Shown here: piece after piece, positions 35,003 through 46,484 of the stretch | How the letters are laid out: every line of letters begins with the position of its first letter | Position numbering within the stretch: the stretch's first letter is position 1 | From: Scenedesmus sp. ARA3 | Lineage: Eukaryota > Chlorophyta > Chlorophyceae > Sphaeropleales > Scenedesmaceae | Direction of reading: 5' to 3' | DNA length: 63,724 nt | Assembly (NCBI GenBank): GCA_004335835.1 | Contig: RWJK01000354.1 | Span: 1 to 63,724 of the forward strand | Notes under the pieces: generated by a model | Database searches by the model: none | What the model was told of the DNA's origin: nothing | What the model saw: only the letters and a program-made list of their open reading frames with translations | Program-made: the position numbers and the translations under genes

Positions 35003-38000
35003 ATGAACACCATGCAGCTGCAGCGGTGTCACTGCCCTACAGCAGCAGTGAGAGTGCATAGCAAAGCAGGCAACCGTTTCGCAGTGGCAGCAACCAAACG
35101 CCAAGCCGGATCTGCAACACTACTGGTGGGTTTCAGCTGCAGTTGCATAATGCTTGGTGCTGCTTCCCACGTGCAAGCCAGCAGTGTGTCATCTGCGGCA
35201 GTGTTGCCAGCATGCACCAGCTGAATGTATGCAATGGTGTTGGTTTGTGAAGCAGTCAAGCAACATTTGCCTGAAACTGACACCTTGTATCCCAGCACTC
35301 CCAGCAGATCCTAGCAACAAGCAGCTGATGCACATGCGCATTTCTATTCCATCAGGCTAAACCAGCACAGCCACTGCACAGCATGGGCACCCACACAGCA
35401 CTCACACACGCGCCCCCTCCTCCCTTCGCATGCCACGCCCCTGCACCATCAAATGACGTATCAGTATGTGTATCACTGCGCCTTGCCTTGCAGGAGTTTC
35501 CCTCAGAGTATGACACAGCCATTCGGCAGGCGCAGCTGGCCACCAAGGCTGCGCTGGCAGATGGCCTCAAGCTGCTGGAGGTGGAGTTCCCTGTCTCAGG
35601 GCTGGCAGCATCACAGGGTGAGGCGCAGCACAGGGAGCAGCTGTAAGCACGGGCAGTGGTAAGCACTGAACTAACTATGTTTCAGGAAGTTCAGCCAGCA
35701 AGTGTCACTGCTGGCCTCAGTCAGGAGGTGCAGCGGATGTTTTCAGTGTTGCAGTTGTGCGCAATGCAGCAGCTGGCATGCCTTAAGCTGTATCGCAGTA
35801 TTCCAAATTGACAGCACAGCATTGTGTATAGTGTATCAATGCAGTGCTGTGTGCGGCATGTGCAGCGACACAGGCCAAGGCGGCCTCAGCCCAACTCACC
35901 ACACCAGCTCCCTGCCCTACACCGCATGCACTGCCATGCTGCTGCAGGCGATGGTGACGGCCAGACAGAGATGAACGAGTGCATGGCCTACCTGCGCAAG
36001 TTCATGAACGGCTTTGCAGACCAGGCGCAGGCCACACGCGTGTTCTTCCCCGACAATGTGGTGCGCTGCTAGTGCTTGCGACAGCTCAGCAGCTCAGGCA
36101 GGCAGCAGCAGCAGCAGTCTGAACAGCAGCAGCAGCAGCACACCAGCAGCCCCAGTAGACGGCACAGCCACGCGCATGTTATGTCACGCCGACGTGGTGC
36201 GCTGTGGCTGCAGCAGCAGCATCGCATTTTGGATAAGCTCCGTGGCACTTTTGCTGCCGCCACCGCAGCAACAGAAACACCAGCAGACGACAGCATTATC
36301 AGCACAAGGTGTGTGTTTGAGCTGGCAAAGGCCAGGCGCATGCTATAATGCATCGGCGGGCTGATACAATAGTGTTTCGACCGCAGCAGGCGTGCCAGCA
36401 GCAGCAGGCTGCAGCAGCAGCGCTGCCAGTAGCTCACCACCGCATGCTGCCACAGTCAAACGAACAGCATGCACCACGCCACACCACCTCACACCTGCCA
36501 CTGCTGCCGTCATGCTCATGCACCTTTGCGTCATGTTGCACTGCTGGGTCCCCTTGCAATGGCCTCCTCGTGGCATTTTGCGCCGCCGCCTGCAGGAGCT
36601 GGCCATTGCGCGCTCCGGGCAGACCAGCGACCCGTCAGCGGGCAGGCGCGCCATGGACGCCACCTTTGGCAGCGACTGCGACTTCCGCATGGGCTACCTC
36701 ACCAAGCAGAGCGCCGCCTGGGCTGTGCTGGTGAGCAGTGGGTTTGTTCGTTTTCTTCGTGTTTGTTGTTGGTCTAGCTTGTTCAGCCAGCTTCACTCTT
36801 CCTGCTGCTTTGCCCCCTCACAACACTATGCCATTGCAGCCATCTGTGTGCGCTGCTGCAGCTTTGTTTGTGTGGAGGCATCCACCTTGCCGCTTTGCAG
36901 CCCTCAACACCGCAATCAGCTTTGGCTGCTGCTGCAACTTCTGTTGTGCGCAGGGCATGAACTTTGGCAACACCTTCCAGCCGAGCGACCTGGTGAAGCC
37001 GGATGACGCCATGTTCGTGGTGGCCTACCCCAGCTTCAACCCACGAGGTGCGCAGTGCTGCTGCGTGGCGAGCTGTTGTATGTAAACTCACATCATAGTG
37101 TGTATATCGGAGCCAAGGTTGGCGGCATTTGATGACCTTGTGAGACCTGGGAAGGGCTTGGTGACACACCCATGTATGTTGCCCTGCTGCAGCTATGCTC
37201 TCTGTGCACACTCTCATTTGAGCAAGCTGGTGCAGCTGATAAGCAAAATTTTTGCCGCTGCTGCTGCTGCTGCTGCAGAGGAGCTGTCGGCCACGCGGCA
37301 GCTGTGGGATGCAGCAGCAGCACCAGCAGACCGCCCGCTCATCATCTTCAATGGGGAGCTGGACAGGCTGCGTGGTGGCTACTACCCAGGTGGGGGAGAC
37401 ACACCGGCACACACTACAACCTCCTCGACGTAAACATGTTACAGTTGTCAGACCAGCCACAGTAACAATGACAATGCCAATTCCTGCTGGCAGCCAACAG
37501 GCGCGGTGGTGCCGTGCAATCCGTGGTGCGGTGAGGAATCCCTACCCTGCAGCAGCTAGCGTGTAGGCAGCTTGTGCGCGCTCGTAAGGTGCACATGTGT
37601 GTGAGACAGCTGCTACTGTTGAAAGCGTCCTAGTTCACGCATCACGCCATCCCTGCTGCTGCTGCTGCTGCCGCTGCGTCCAGGGCTGTTCTTCCCCGAG
37701 CTGGCCAAGCTCACTGCTGAGTTCCTGCCCAAGGTGGAGGCGGCCTACTACATTCACAACTTCAAGGGCACGCGCCCAGGTGCGTACAACAAGCAACGTA
37801 CTTTGTGCAGCCAAGAACATGTTCCTGCTGCGTATGTTGCAGCCTGCTGCATCCACACCCACATGAGCACGCTGTCAGGTGTGTGGCACCTCATGCATAT
37901 GCGCGACAATGCCGTACTCATCATCTTGAGCTACTGCTGCTGCTGCTGCTGCTGTATGTTGGTGTGGCTTTCCGTTGCTGCTGCTACACCAGGTGTGTTG

Positions 38001-38135
38001 TTCAGGGCGTACCCTGGTCCCTGGCAGGTGCTGCGGCGCAGCCCCATCGACCCTGACGCCACGCAGTGCGTGTGGAGCAGCGACACGCGGCCCTCACTCA
38101 AGGAGGTGTCACTTGAGATCCTGCCCAATGCGTGA
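35003..38135 (+). CDS. LPA3: LOW PSII ACCUMULATION 3-like protein (DUF1995), 8 exons
   Basis: Plant LPA3 is a plastid factor that helps assemble photosystem II, reported to act on CP43 with LPA2. Exons 35003-35125, 35494-35617, 35948-36060, 36596-36730, 36954-37047, 37279-37389, 37684-37779 and 37993-38135 join in phase to 312 codons plus stop. The first roughly 41 residues lack acidic residues and are rich in Ala, Arg and Gln, fitting a chloroplast transit peptide. The DUF1995 domain follows: EFPSEYDTAIRQA, LLEVEFPVSGL, AMFVVAYPSFNP, IIFNGELDRLRGGYYP, AYYIHNFKGT, VLFRAYPGPWQVLRR and SLKEVSLEILPNA at the C-terminus. These match the LPA3 branch rather than the adenylate-kinase fusions that share DUF1995. 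The start is the first ATG; a second at 35012 is possible. Confidence 0.87.
36040..36215 (+). repeat. LPA3: Short echo of LPA3 exon 3 donor
   Basis: The exon 3 end cgacaatgtg|gtgcgctgc (donor at 36061) has a decayed copy, cgacgtggtgcgctgtggc, at about 36190-36210 in intron 3. Confidence 0.5.
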
Positions 38136-39343
38136 GAGGGCTGCTGGATGCGAGATGCTGTTTGTACAAGGACGAATCTATACGGTTGCAGGATCCCAGT
38201 GTGTTTGTATGCTGTTGTGTGCATGCCGTGTTTACAATGCATAGAGAGAGCTCCCTCTCAAGGTAATCACACGTGGGAGCTAAGACATGGACGTGTTGTT
38301 GTGGTTGTGTTGAGTTGAGTCTGGATGAGGGCTGGATTTTCACACTGACCTTGAGTGCTTTGCAGCAAGCGCATGCACCATGAACAGCCAGTACACCTTG
38401 GTGCAGGCCTTGCCAGATTCATCACGATGTTCATGTACAGCCTTCGACAGGGTTTGCTTGCTTGGGTGTTCGTGTGAGGTCAGCCGGTGTGTCAGCCATT
38501 TAGCTGCAGCATCATGTACGCTGGACAAGTCAGCATGTGCGAAGGTCTGAGAGAGAGGAGAAATGGCGCTTGCACTGCACGTGCAGGCTACACCGTGGTG
38601 GGCGTGTGGTCTGGCACAGTGCTGCGGATGTATGGTCATTGCATGGTGTATTGTATGGTCATTGCTGGTAGTGCTGGCAGTAATGTAGCTGAGAGCGTAC
38701 AGGCTGAGCCAGAGTTGAGTGCCGCGTCTTCAGCATATTCTCCTATTTGAACTTCGGTCTGCACACATGCATCCCTCAGGCACATATGATCTTGCGGTGT
38801 TGGGACTTGAGCACCTGCTGTTCAGCCCTCCCAGAGTCATAGACTGTCATTTTAATGTCGTGAAGGTCTCATACAAGGGTGTGTCAGCTGTGCTTCTGGT
38901 GTGTGCGAGGTGCTATTGCACCAGCAACACCACCGTCTGCAATGGTACTGCTTGATCGTCCGGACCCGAATTTCCCTACATATTGTTCATGTTGGTACTG
39001 TCCTGTAACTGGTTCAATCATTGGCTGTGAGCTGCTCCATGCTGCCTTTTCCATGGGGTGCCACGTGATCACACGTGGCGTGACAAGGCCGCAGCGATAG
39101 CGATATCGCGTAACCCGGCATGACCTGCCTATAATTTCACAGAACTCTGCAGTATAATCCCTATTCGCGCAAGCATCATCATTGTATACCATGCGTTCCG
39201 TCACCGTGGTGTCATACCGTTGTGAACAGGTGTTTTCGATTGCGACAGCTTGGCCACGACAAACCCTCAGCCGCACCGAATTCTGAGTGCAGCATTAACA
39301 ACAAGGGCAGGAAACCCCCACTGGTGCCTTTTGCCAACGATTC
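38136..39343. other. Intergenic LPA3 / nucleotidyltransferase A
   Basis: No supportable coding exon is present. It contains a CACGTG inverted pair at 39060-39079 and a gcgatatcgc palindrome at about 39098-39107, possible promoter sites of gene A. Confidence 0.45.
39060..39079. promoter_or_regulatory. Inverted G-box pair upstream of nucleotidyltransferase A
   Basis: Arms gccacgtg and cacgtggc around atca put two CACGTG G-box cores in a 20-bp palindrome, about 265 bp before the gene A start. G-box cores bind bZIP/bHLH factors in plants; use here is inference. Confidence 0.4.
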
Positions 39344-40667
39344 ATGGAGCAGGGAGATGTATGCAGCCCAAGGCTGCAGCCAGTGCTGCGTTGCCTTGAC
39401 CTGGTGAGAAGGCATCTGCACATGTGTACAACTACTTGCTTGATTGCTTCCTTCCGTAAACAACCTGCTTTAAGTCCGTAACATAGTTTTTTTTTTCACA
39501 TCTTGTATCGTATAGCAAGCACAGTGTGCTCGCACTCTCTAATGATGCTAAGGGCCTTGTGGTACCGCCTGCAGCCATCATCGTTTGCTGCATTGGGCTC
39601 CAGACAAGCAGCTCATTAGCATGCACTTTGCCTTTTGATTATTGCAGGCTGTCAAAACTGTATTTGGAGACAGCCATGTCTTGCTGCACAACAGCTGCAG
39701 CAGCACGGTACCCAGCATTGCAGGAGCCATGGTGATCGACTGCTGCAGCAGCTGCAAGGACCCTGCAAGCACCACCACAACCAGCAGCCACGCCCACCCT
39801 GCTGTGGAGGCCGTTCCATGCGGTGTTGTTGAGACACCAACAGATTCAACGTATTTAATGGATTCCAGCCACACGGCAGCCCTGCTGGAGCAGCTGCACC
39901 ATGAGCTAGCAACAGCAGGCATTACCTACACGGCTGTAGCAGCACCCACCTCACCTCGCTGCGCTGAATCAAGCCCGGCATGTGACGGGTGCGTCAGCGA
40001 TGGCTGTGATGCGTACAAGCTGGACAGCAGCTGGAGCGGTACAGCCAGTTTCAGCAGGGCAGACAGCACGGACAGCCTCGGCAGTACCAGCAGCATCAGC
40101 GGTACCAACAGCATTGGCAGCAGCAGCAGTAACTGCAGCAGGCGCAGCCTTGATGGTGCTGCAAGCTGCATGATCAGGCTGGTTGATGGCAGTGATGCAT
40201 GTGGGGTGCTGCCTGCAGTCAAACTGCTGCTGGGGGGCTGTGACACTGCTGTGCCCGCAGGGTATGACAGCACACAGCTCTGGCGGCATGCTCAGCAGGC
40301 AGCAAATGATGGGTCACAGCACTGCAATCATGCACAGGAGGTAGCAATTGGGCCAGCAGGAGGCGGCGGGTACCCTGCTGCTGTGGAGGCGCCACTGAGC
40401 TACACTGCACAGCAGGTGAGCATGCTGACTGTGGTCTGCTGTGCAGGCAGGGCTGCGACGATGAAGTTTTTGAGCAGCTGTGCCACAAGCAGGCTTGCTG
40501 CTGTGTTCTATTGCATGCTGCCAGCATTTTAAAGTCTACATGTACTGAGTACCTGTTTCACCAGGTGTGTCAAGATGGCGAATGGTCAAGGGAGCAATTT
40601 TCGTATTCCATAGCATTACCATTGCCGCAATGACTCAGGCTGACTCCTTTGCCTGCCTGCCTGCCCG

Positions 40668-40713
<46 letters not shown>

Positions 40714-41160
40714 TGTGTTCACCAGGTGCTGCTATACCTTGAAGCGCTGCCCTGCTGCCTGGGTGACCTCCCCAGGCCATCAGCGCTGCCCCGCCTCATC
40801 TCAGCGGTCAACAGCCAGCTGTGCAGCAACTCTGCAGGGCAGCTGCTGGGGGCTGCTGCTTTTGACAAGCTGCTGACAGCTACGCTGCAGGCAATAGCAG
40901 AGTCTGCAGCTGGCTTTCACACTGGAAGCATCCAACAAGGTGTAGATGGCTGCCTGCAGGGCGACACACCCAGCTGCAGAAAGAGCTCTCTGCCAGGACA
41001 GCAGCAGCAGCAGCAAGCGGAAGGTGTGGCGTTACAGGTGCTGCTGCAGCAAGCTGGGGTGGGTGGGCATGAGTGGCAACGTGCTGCGCGTGCTGTGTTA
41101 AGCATGAGGGAGCTGGGCTGGGGCTGGTGGCAGATTGTGGAATGCGTGGTGGCAGCCTGA
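39344..41160 (+). CDS. Nucleotidyltransferase-fold paralogue A, active site lost
   Basis: Exons 39344-39403, 39648-40415 and 40726-41160 join in phase 0 to 420 codons plus stop. ATG 39344 is the first after an in-frame TAA. Intron positions match paralogues B and C exactly: one after the short first exon (PRLQPVLRCLDL against PRLRSVKRCCDE in C), one after an AQQ motif. Aligned blocks include LEQLHHELATAGITYT (C: SQLQAQLSGAGITYR), IRLVDGSDACGVLP (C: IRLFEGRDAQGPLP), and a C-terminal EWQRAARAVLSM. The catalytic region has changed: where B and C read GS...SDWD, A reads NSCSSTVPS...MVID, and the third Asp position is Lys-Leu. A Ser/Gly-rich insert of about 60 residues splits the domain. I infer a pseudoenzyme or a decaying copy; no stop interrupts it. 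Confidence 0.7.
40651..40711 (+). repeat. (CTGC)n tetranucleotide run in gene A intron 2
   Basis: About 15 CTGC units, with one cccg variant, end 14 bp before the exon 3 acceptor. Confidence 0.92.
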
Positions 41161-42665
41161 GGCGCTACGGGCAGCTCAGTCGAGGACTTTGATTTGTACA
41201 ATTTGTTGAAATGGGAGCTTGCATGACGACTGAGGATCAAGTCGCGCTGAAGTACACAAGTATGCTGCTTGGGGGTTTCAGAATATGTATACAATGTGCA
41301 GCTTTGAATGCAGCTGCATGCTCTTGCGGTTGATGTTATGATCATCATGTGCTTTGGTGGCATTGCACTGCTTTTGAAGTGGGCGTTTGAGCTTATGATT
41401 TGGTTTTTCGTCACAGGGGTCTGCCTTACTTGAGACGCACGTCTCGGGACAGGGGGTTTGTTGTGTTTAGTGCTGAATTTGCCGTGGGTATGTGTGTGGC
41501 ATTGGTATCTTCCACAGTTCTGCCCTGCATACTGTCGCAAACGCTGCTGCTGGCAGCTCGTAGCTTATAGTGACGCATCCTCTGACAGTGTTGTTACTTC
41601 AGCCTCGAATGCTTCCCTATTTCTGCAGAAACGTGTTGTCACAATCGACCTGGCTGTCCCTGGCACAAAAAGCTGGTTGAGCATGCCTCCTCATGTTATT
41701 GTCGCTCCCATTGATATCAATCGATGTGCCCTTGTTGTCAGCGGACTGCACTCGCTGCACTGCACACTTGTACTGCACTTCATGTTTTGCACAGTTATCA
41801 GCAGACTGCACTCGAATGAACTGCAATGTTGTCAGTAGACTGCACTTGTTGAGCTTGGATGAGGACACAACACATGGGCCTGGCGCTTTTCAACAAACCG
41901 TCACAGCACCATAACACCAGCTGGTGATGGTGGTGCTGCTGCTCCGCCAAATTCATCCATGCTGCTGAAAGGATGCAATGCCAGGCAAGGCTGCGGCAGT
42001 GCACGGCTGGGCTGGTCTGCCTGCAGGCTGTGCAGCATGTGAGACGGGCGCAGCCACGGCTGGCAAGCCTTGCCGTGACAGCTGTTTAAGGCCTGCTGCA
42101 CTTCACGACGGTGGTACTGCACACCATGTATCATGCTGAACGACTTTTAACTGCATCCTTTGTGTTCGATGCTGTTGCATGCCAATGCTGAGGCTGGCAC
42201 ACCAGAGACGGTCTCTGACTCGGTGCATCTGTCAAGGCAGGCGTCGTACTACAGCAGTGGTTGTGCCCGACCATCGCGTGAGCGCAAACAGCTGCCATGC
42301 CGTCAGATGCATTTGCACACATGGCCCTGACTCGTAGTGTGCGTTTGTCAACCTGTGATGGCTGCAGTTCATGGTTTGACGCTGTGCGAGGAGTAGCAAA
42401 GTAACACAGTAACATTGCTGACCTAGCTACGGCATTTCATCAGCCAGCTGTGGATAGACTGCGGTGGAAAGCCAGGGCTGATGGTCTGCCTGACCCGTTG
42501 CCCAAAGATTTGCAGCACTGGACACGCCGACGATGTGCTTATCCAGGACTTGTGAAACCATTACCATGTGGCACTCTGCACTATGTTACCACATGATGTT
42601 ACAACAGCCGGCAGGCTAATCAAACACACGCATTGCCTGTGCAAGCTCATTTAGCAGGGGCAGCT
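41161..42665. other. Convergent intergenic A / B
   Basis: Genes A and B end towards each other here. No coding exon is seen. A 20-bp sequence is present three times at 41735-41848. Confidence 0.5.
41735..41848 (+). repeat. 20-bp motif repeated three times
   Basis: TTgTCAGcgGACTGCACTCG-like units start at 41735, 41795 and 41829, with 2-4 differences between copies and irregular spacing (60 and 34 bp). Function unknown. Confidence 0.8.
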
Positions 42666-44469
42666 TCACACAATCAGCCAGCGATTAAAGACACCTTGCC
42701 GCAGCACAAACTTTGCCGCATCCCTCCACTCCTTGCTGTCTACCTTGGCGTCCACCAAGGCCTGTGCAAGTCCTGCTGCACCTTCCAAGCCTGCAATTGC
42801 CTTCAGCGCTGCAATCAGAAGCATTTCAAAGCCATCTTCACCTGCTGGAAGCCCGTCCCCAAACTGCCGCTGCTCCTGCAGTTGCAGCGCCAGCAATTCC
42901 ACCATGAATGAGTTGGGCTCAGACAAGTTTGTGAAGTGCACTCGCAGGCGCTTGATGTACTTGACCACCTGACAGCAGCAGAGTGGCAGCGGCAGCGGCA
43001 GCAGCCCCTAGGGTCAGTGCATGACAGCAACTGCACAGCTGCAAGTTCACTGCATGCTGCTACTTGTGAAGAAGCAGTTGTTGCCGGGTTGCAGCTGCAG
43101 GAAACCACAGTTACACTCCTTTTTGAGGGAAAGTTGTCATGCGCAACAAGGGTTCAGTGCCAAGAAAAGACACCGCAGATGATGCACTGGATCAGGGGTG
43201 CCACACCCGGCCAGGCCTGCTGCATGTGGTCAAGAGATTTGCAATGTTTCATGCTGATGCTGCCTAGCCTGCTGAATCACAGATACAATCAAGTACGTGG
43301 ACTGCAAGAGCGAGCCACTTGCCCTGGCACAGGTGTTGCCATGCTGTGATGGAGCTTTGCCTTTCATCACATATACAGTAGATGCAGAACATGTCACCGC
43401 CAGCTTGCTGCATCACCTGCTGCGCCTCTGGGCTGCCTGCCATTGCCCTGCTGTCTGGTCGCACGAGGTCGCGGCCCTTGAAGCTCTGAAACACCAAGTC
43501 GACGTTTGGCAGCGGGCCACAGCTATCTCTGCCGTCGTACATGTGCACTCTGTGCTCGCCGCAGCGTATGTTGTAGGAAATGCCGCCAGCTGACAGCAAC
43601 TGACCCAGCCGATTTGCGATAGCCATGCGCCGAAATTGAGTCACTGTGTTGGTGGCAGCGCCCAGGTGCACAAAGAAGTCCCAGTCGCTGCTGCCCTGCA
43701 GGCCAGTGCCTTTGCGGCTGCTGCCCTGGTCCTCCACAGTGGTTTGTGTCCTGATTACATCATTCAAAGCCTGCGGCGGCAGATTGCAATGGCAGCAGCG
43801 GCGGTGGCAGCAGCAGCAGCAGCAGCAGCAGCGGCGGCGGCAGCAACGTGCACCGAGGTGCTCAAGGGATGCAGCAGAGCACAATCAGGGCCGCGCAGCG
43901 CATATACACACTTGGAGCATGGCTGTTGGTGTGAGGTTGCAGGCCTGCAGCATTTCAAGCTGGTGCCTGTCCTGCTCTTGAGCAAGGACAACAGCCCACC
44001 AGTAACACATACTGACAGTACACATATGTGTGCGCCCAGGATGACACAGTGAGGACCAGGCCGGCTGTGTACATAGAGGTGATGGTGACATGTGGGTCCC
44101 CGGCACAGCTTAACGGCATGACTTTGTCATGGACAGAGGCCGTCGCATGCACACTGCAGGTTGCGCACGGGCGACTGTCCGGCGCTGCAAGGATACCGTA
44201 TTCTTGGGGACGCAGGTGGTGAGCTGAATAGTCAAAAGCAGTTTGCAGCTGTGCCTTACCTGGTGAATGCAGTCTTTCACACGCTGCTTTCTTGGGTCGT
44301 TTCTCTCAAGGCTTGTCTGGTTCAAATGCCACATGACCTGCCCTGCTGTGCCGTATTGAGCTGCTGTCCTGGTGCTGCTGCGACTGGTGGCAGCAGTTGA
44401 TGCAACTGGCAAGCGTCGACCCTGGCTGGGCGCTGCTGTGGCAAAAGAGCGGACATGCAGGCTATGCAT
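42666..44469 (-). CDS. Nucleotidyltransferase-fold protein B (OAS/CD-NTase-like)
   Basis: Minus-strand exons 44469-44260, 43770-43417 and 42968-42666 join in phase 0. The product is 288 residues from ATG 44469, or 243 from ATG 44334, which lines up with gene C. Numbered from the shorter start, the pol-beta-type motif is GS41-42...SDWD with Asp54 and Asp56, and the third acidic residue is Asp116 in LPNVDLVF. Exon 3 has VVKYIKRL and EPNSFMVELLALQ, resembling the Lys and P-S/Y-x-x-E-L-L helix of OAS/cGAS/CD-NTase proteins. Such enzymes make 2'-5' or cyclic oligonucleotides, or add nucleotides to RNA; the substrate here cannot be told. The second exon is 354 nt in both B and C. Exon 2 is preceded, in gene orientation, by a (CTG)n and Cys-codon-like tract that is intron. 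Confidence 0.75.
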
Positions 44470-45240
44470 AATGAGATGTGGTTGAAGCACGAAGACAGGG
44501 TGAGTACGGGCACAAGCAGAGAATATGGGGTAGCAGGTGATGGTGGGGCACAAGGCCTGAGATGTGGTTCTTGATCCAGCACAAGGGCCGAGAACTAAGA
44601 TGGATCTCAACGTATGCCACTGGGCAGCTGCATATCAACTTCTTGATAGAGCCTAGCCACATGATCGACTTACTGATTTGGAAGTCGACGACACCTCCAC
44701 CCGGCGGTCACTGCCACGCGTACGCGTGGCTAGTGGGCGTACGGTGGCAGTTCTTAGTTCGATAGCGTTGGTCAGGAACTGCCTTTACTGGTTGACTTGG
44801 TCTCTTTTAACTCATTATGATCACAGTATCCAGCACTTTTGCTGGGAGGCCTCGCACCCTCTCACGTTGCCGCAGATGTGATGTTCGGCATGGCAGCAGT
44901 ACAACGAGAGGGCGGGAACCGAGAATGGCGACAGGAGGACGACAAATTGATCTTAAATAATGATCACATTCAACATAAGCTTGATAGAGCACAGCCTTGG
45001 TTGAACTCGCTGGATGTCACCGGGCTGCGCTTCAGGTTCCAGCCTTTGAACCGTCGATGGCAGTTGTTTCTGCTTCGTGCGGGGCTGGCCTTCATCGTTC
45101 TCACCCCGGTCGATACTGATGACCTACGCAGCGGTTCTGCGACTTCACAACCACGATCTCACGACTTAGCAGCAGGTATAATGTTCGGCATGGCAGCAGT
45201 ACAGAGTGCCAGGGCCCCCTTTGCCAGCCCAGGCGCCGCT
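44470..45240. promoter_or_regulatory. Head-to-head promoter region of genes B and C
   Basis: B and C diverge from this stretch of about 770 bp, so it should hold a bidirectional promoter. It includes the 16-bp palindrome ccacgcgtacgcgtgg at 44714-44729, within wider ctgccac/gtggcag arms (44711-44750), and a 36-bp direct repeat. A frame open from 44839 joins C exon 1, so a longer C product cannot be excluded. Confidence 0.45.
44872..45207 (+). repeat. 36-bp direct repeat 300 bp apart upstream of gene C
   Basis: gcag.t.taatgttcggcatggc and following agcagtaca occur at 44872-44907 and 45172-45207, both in the same frame (MFGMAAVQ). The second copy lies just before the gene C start, so this looks like an echo of a 5' gene end. 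Confidence 0.8.
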
Positions 45241-46484
45241 ATGCTGGCTCTTAACAGCCGTGGAATGAGCAAGAACGACCCAAGGTTGCGGTCTGTAAAG
45301 CGCTGCTGTGATGAGGTACGGCGCTGCAGCACAGATCATCCGATGATGCAGGGTGGCACCCTGCAAGTCACAGCACAGCCAGCCTGCTTTGCAGCGCTGC
45401 ATTCACTGTGAAACTTGCAAAATAGTTCTACTTCATGTGTCGTGCTGCTTATTGTTTGGCAATGCACGGGTGCATGCTTTTTCCTGAAGGCATGCACATC
45501 ACCAGTTGGCAGTGCAACCGCACCTAGTGGCTGTGCCTGTGTCTGCTACTGTCTTCAGGTTGTGCAGCAAATCTTCCAAGGCCACGCGACAGTGCAGCTG
45601 CAGGGCAGCACTGCCAAGGGCACCAGCCTGCTGCACACCAGCGACTGGGACTTTTTTGTACGCCTGAATGACAACATCACTACAGTCACACATGCACAGC
45701 GCATGGCAGTGTACAGCCAGTTGCAGGCACAGTTGTCTGGTGCAGGCATCACATACCGCATGCAGGCTGGGGAGAACCGCATCCGGTTGTTTGAAGGCAG
45801 AGACGCGCAGGGTCCGCTGCCTGACTGCGATGTCGTGTTTCAGCGCTTCAAGAGTGACGTGCGGGTGCCACCCAACAGCAAGGCCCTCGCAAGCAGTCAC
45901 GCTGCGCAGCAGGCGAGTGCAGGTCCAGGACGAGCGTTGAATGCGTTACATGCTGGTTTCTGCCATGTTTGGATCGCGAAGCGCATCAAAAGTGGTTTTA
46001 AACGCAGCTTCCTCACGCGATATTCGCGCGTGACGTGATGGGTTGTGCCGCACGCCGGCGGCCCTGCCAGGGCCTAGGCTGGGCCTGCAGCTAGCAAGCG
46101 ACGCTATGGCTTATCAATGTTGCTGCTACTGCTGCTGCTGCTGCTGTTGCCTGCACTTGCGCACTGCAGGTGGTGAGGTACATGAAGCTGCTGCCAGGGC
46201 GCTACACCATTGCGCCACAGCTCAAGTCTTCCATGCTGGAGCGGGCAGTGATGCAGCTGGACACCCACATGCGCTGCCAGTGCGGCATGAAGAGCGCAGA
46301 TATGCAGGGAGCAGCAGGTTTGGACAGGCTGCTCTCTGCATCACTGCAGGCAGTGGCAGGTGGTAGCGGTCTGAAGGGGGTGCAGGACAGCTTGCAGATG
46401 GCTGGCGTGAATGGGGAGTGGAGGTCTGTGGCGCAGCGGGTGCTCAACCACAAGGCAGCACACGGCGGCTGGCCGCAAGTGTGA
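45241..46484 (+). CDS. Nucleotidyltransferase-fold protein C (OAS/CD-NTase-like)
   Basis: Exons 45241-45315, 45559-45912 and 46170-46484 join in phase 0 to 247 codons plus stop; starts at 45181 (+20 residues) or 45268 are possible. The active-site signature is GS41-42 TAKGT...SDWD (Asp54, Asp56) and LPDCDVVF (Asp116), at the same positions as in B. Exon 3 carries VVRYMKLLPG and a C-terminal EWRSVAQRVLNH like B (EWRDAAKFVL). The exon 2 donor is CAG|GCGAGT, a GC-AG intron; the equivalent in B and A is GT, and the equal 354-nt exon length supports it. Pol-beta-fold transferase activity is a strong inference; the OAS/CD-NTase affiliation is moderate. No cyclic-nucleotide effector gene lies nearby. 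Confidence 0.78.

Noticed and set aside
39222..39403. Longer frame as exon 1 of nucleotidyltransferase A
   Set aside because: It ends out of phase with exon 2. The frame beginning at ATG 39344 joins in phase and matches exon 1 of B and C.
41735..41848. CRISPR-like repeat array
   Set aside because: Only three imperfect 20-mers with unequal spacing, and in a eukaryotic nuclear genome.
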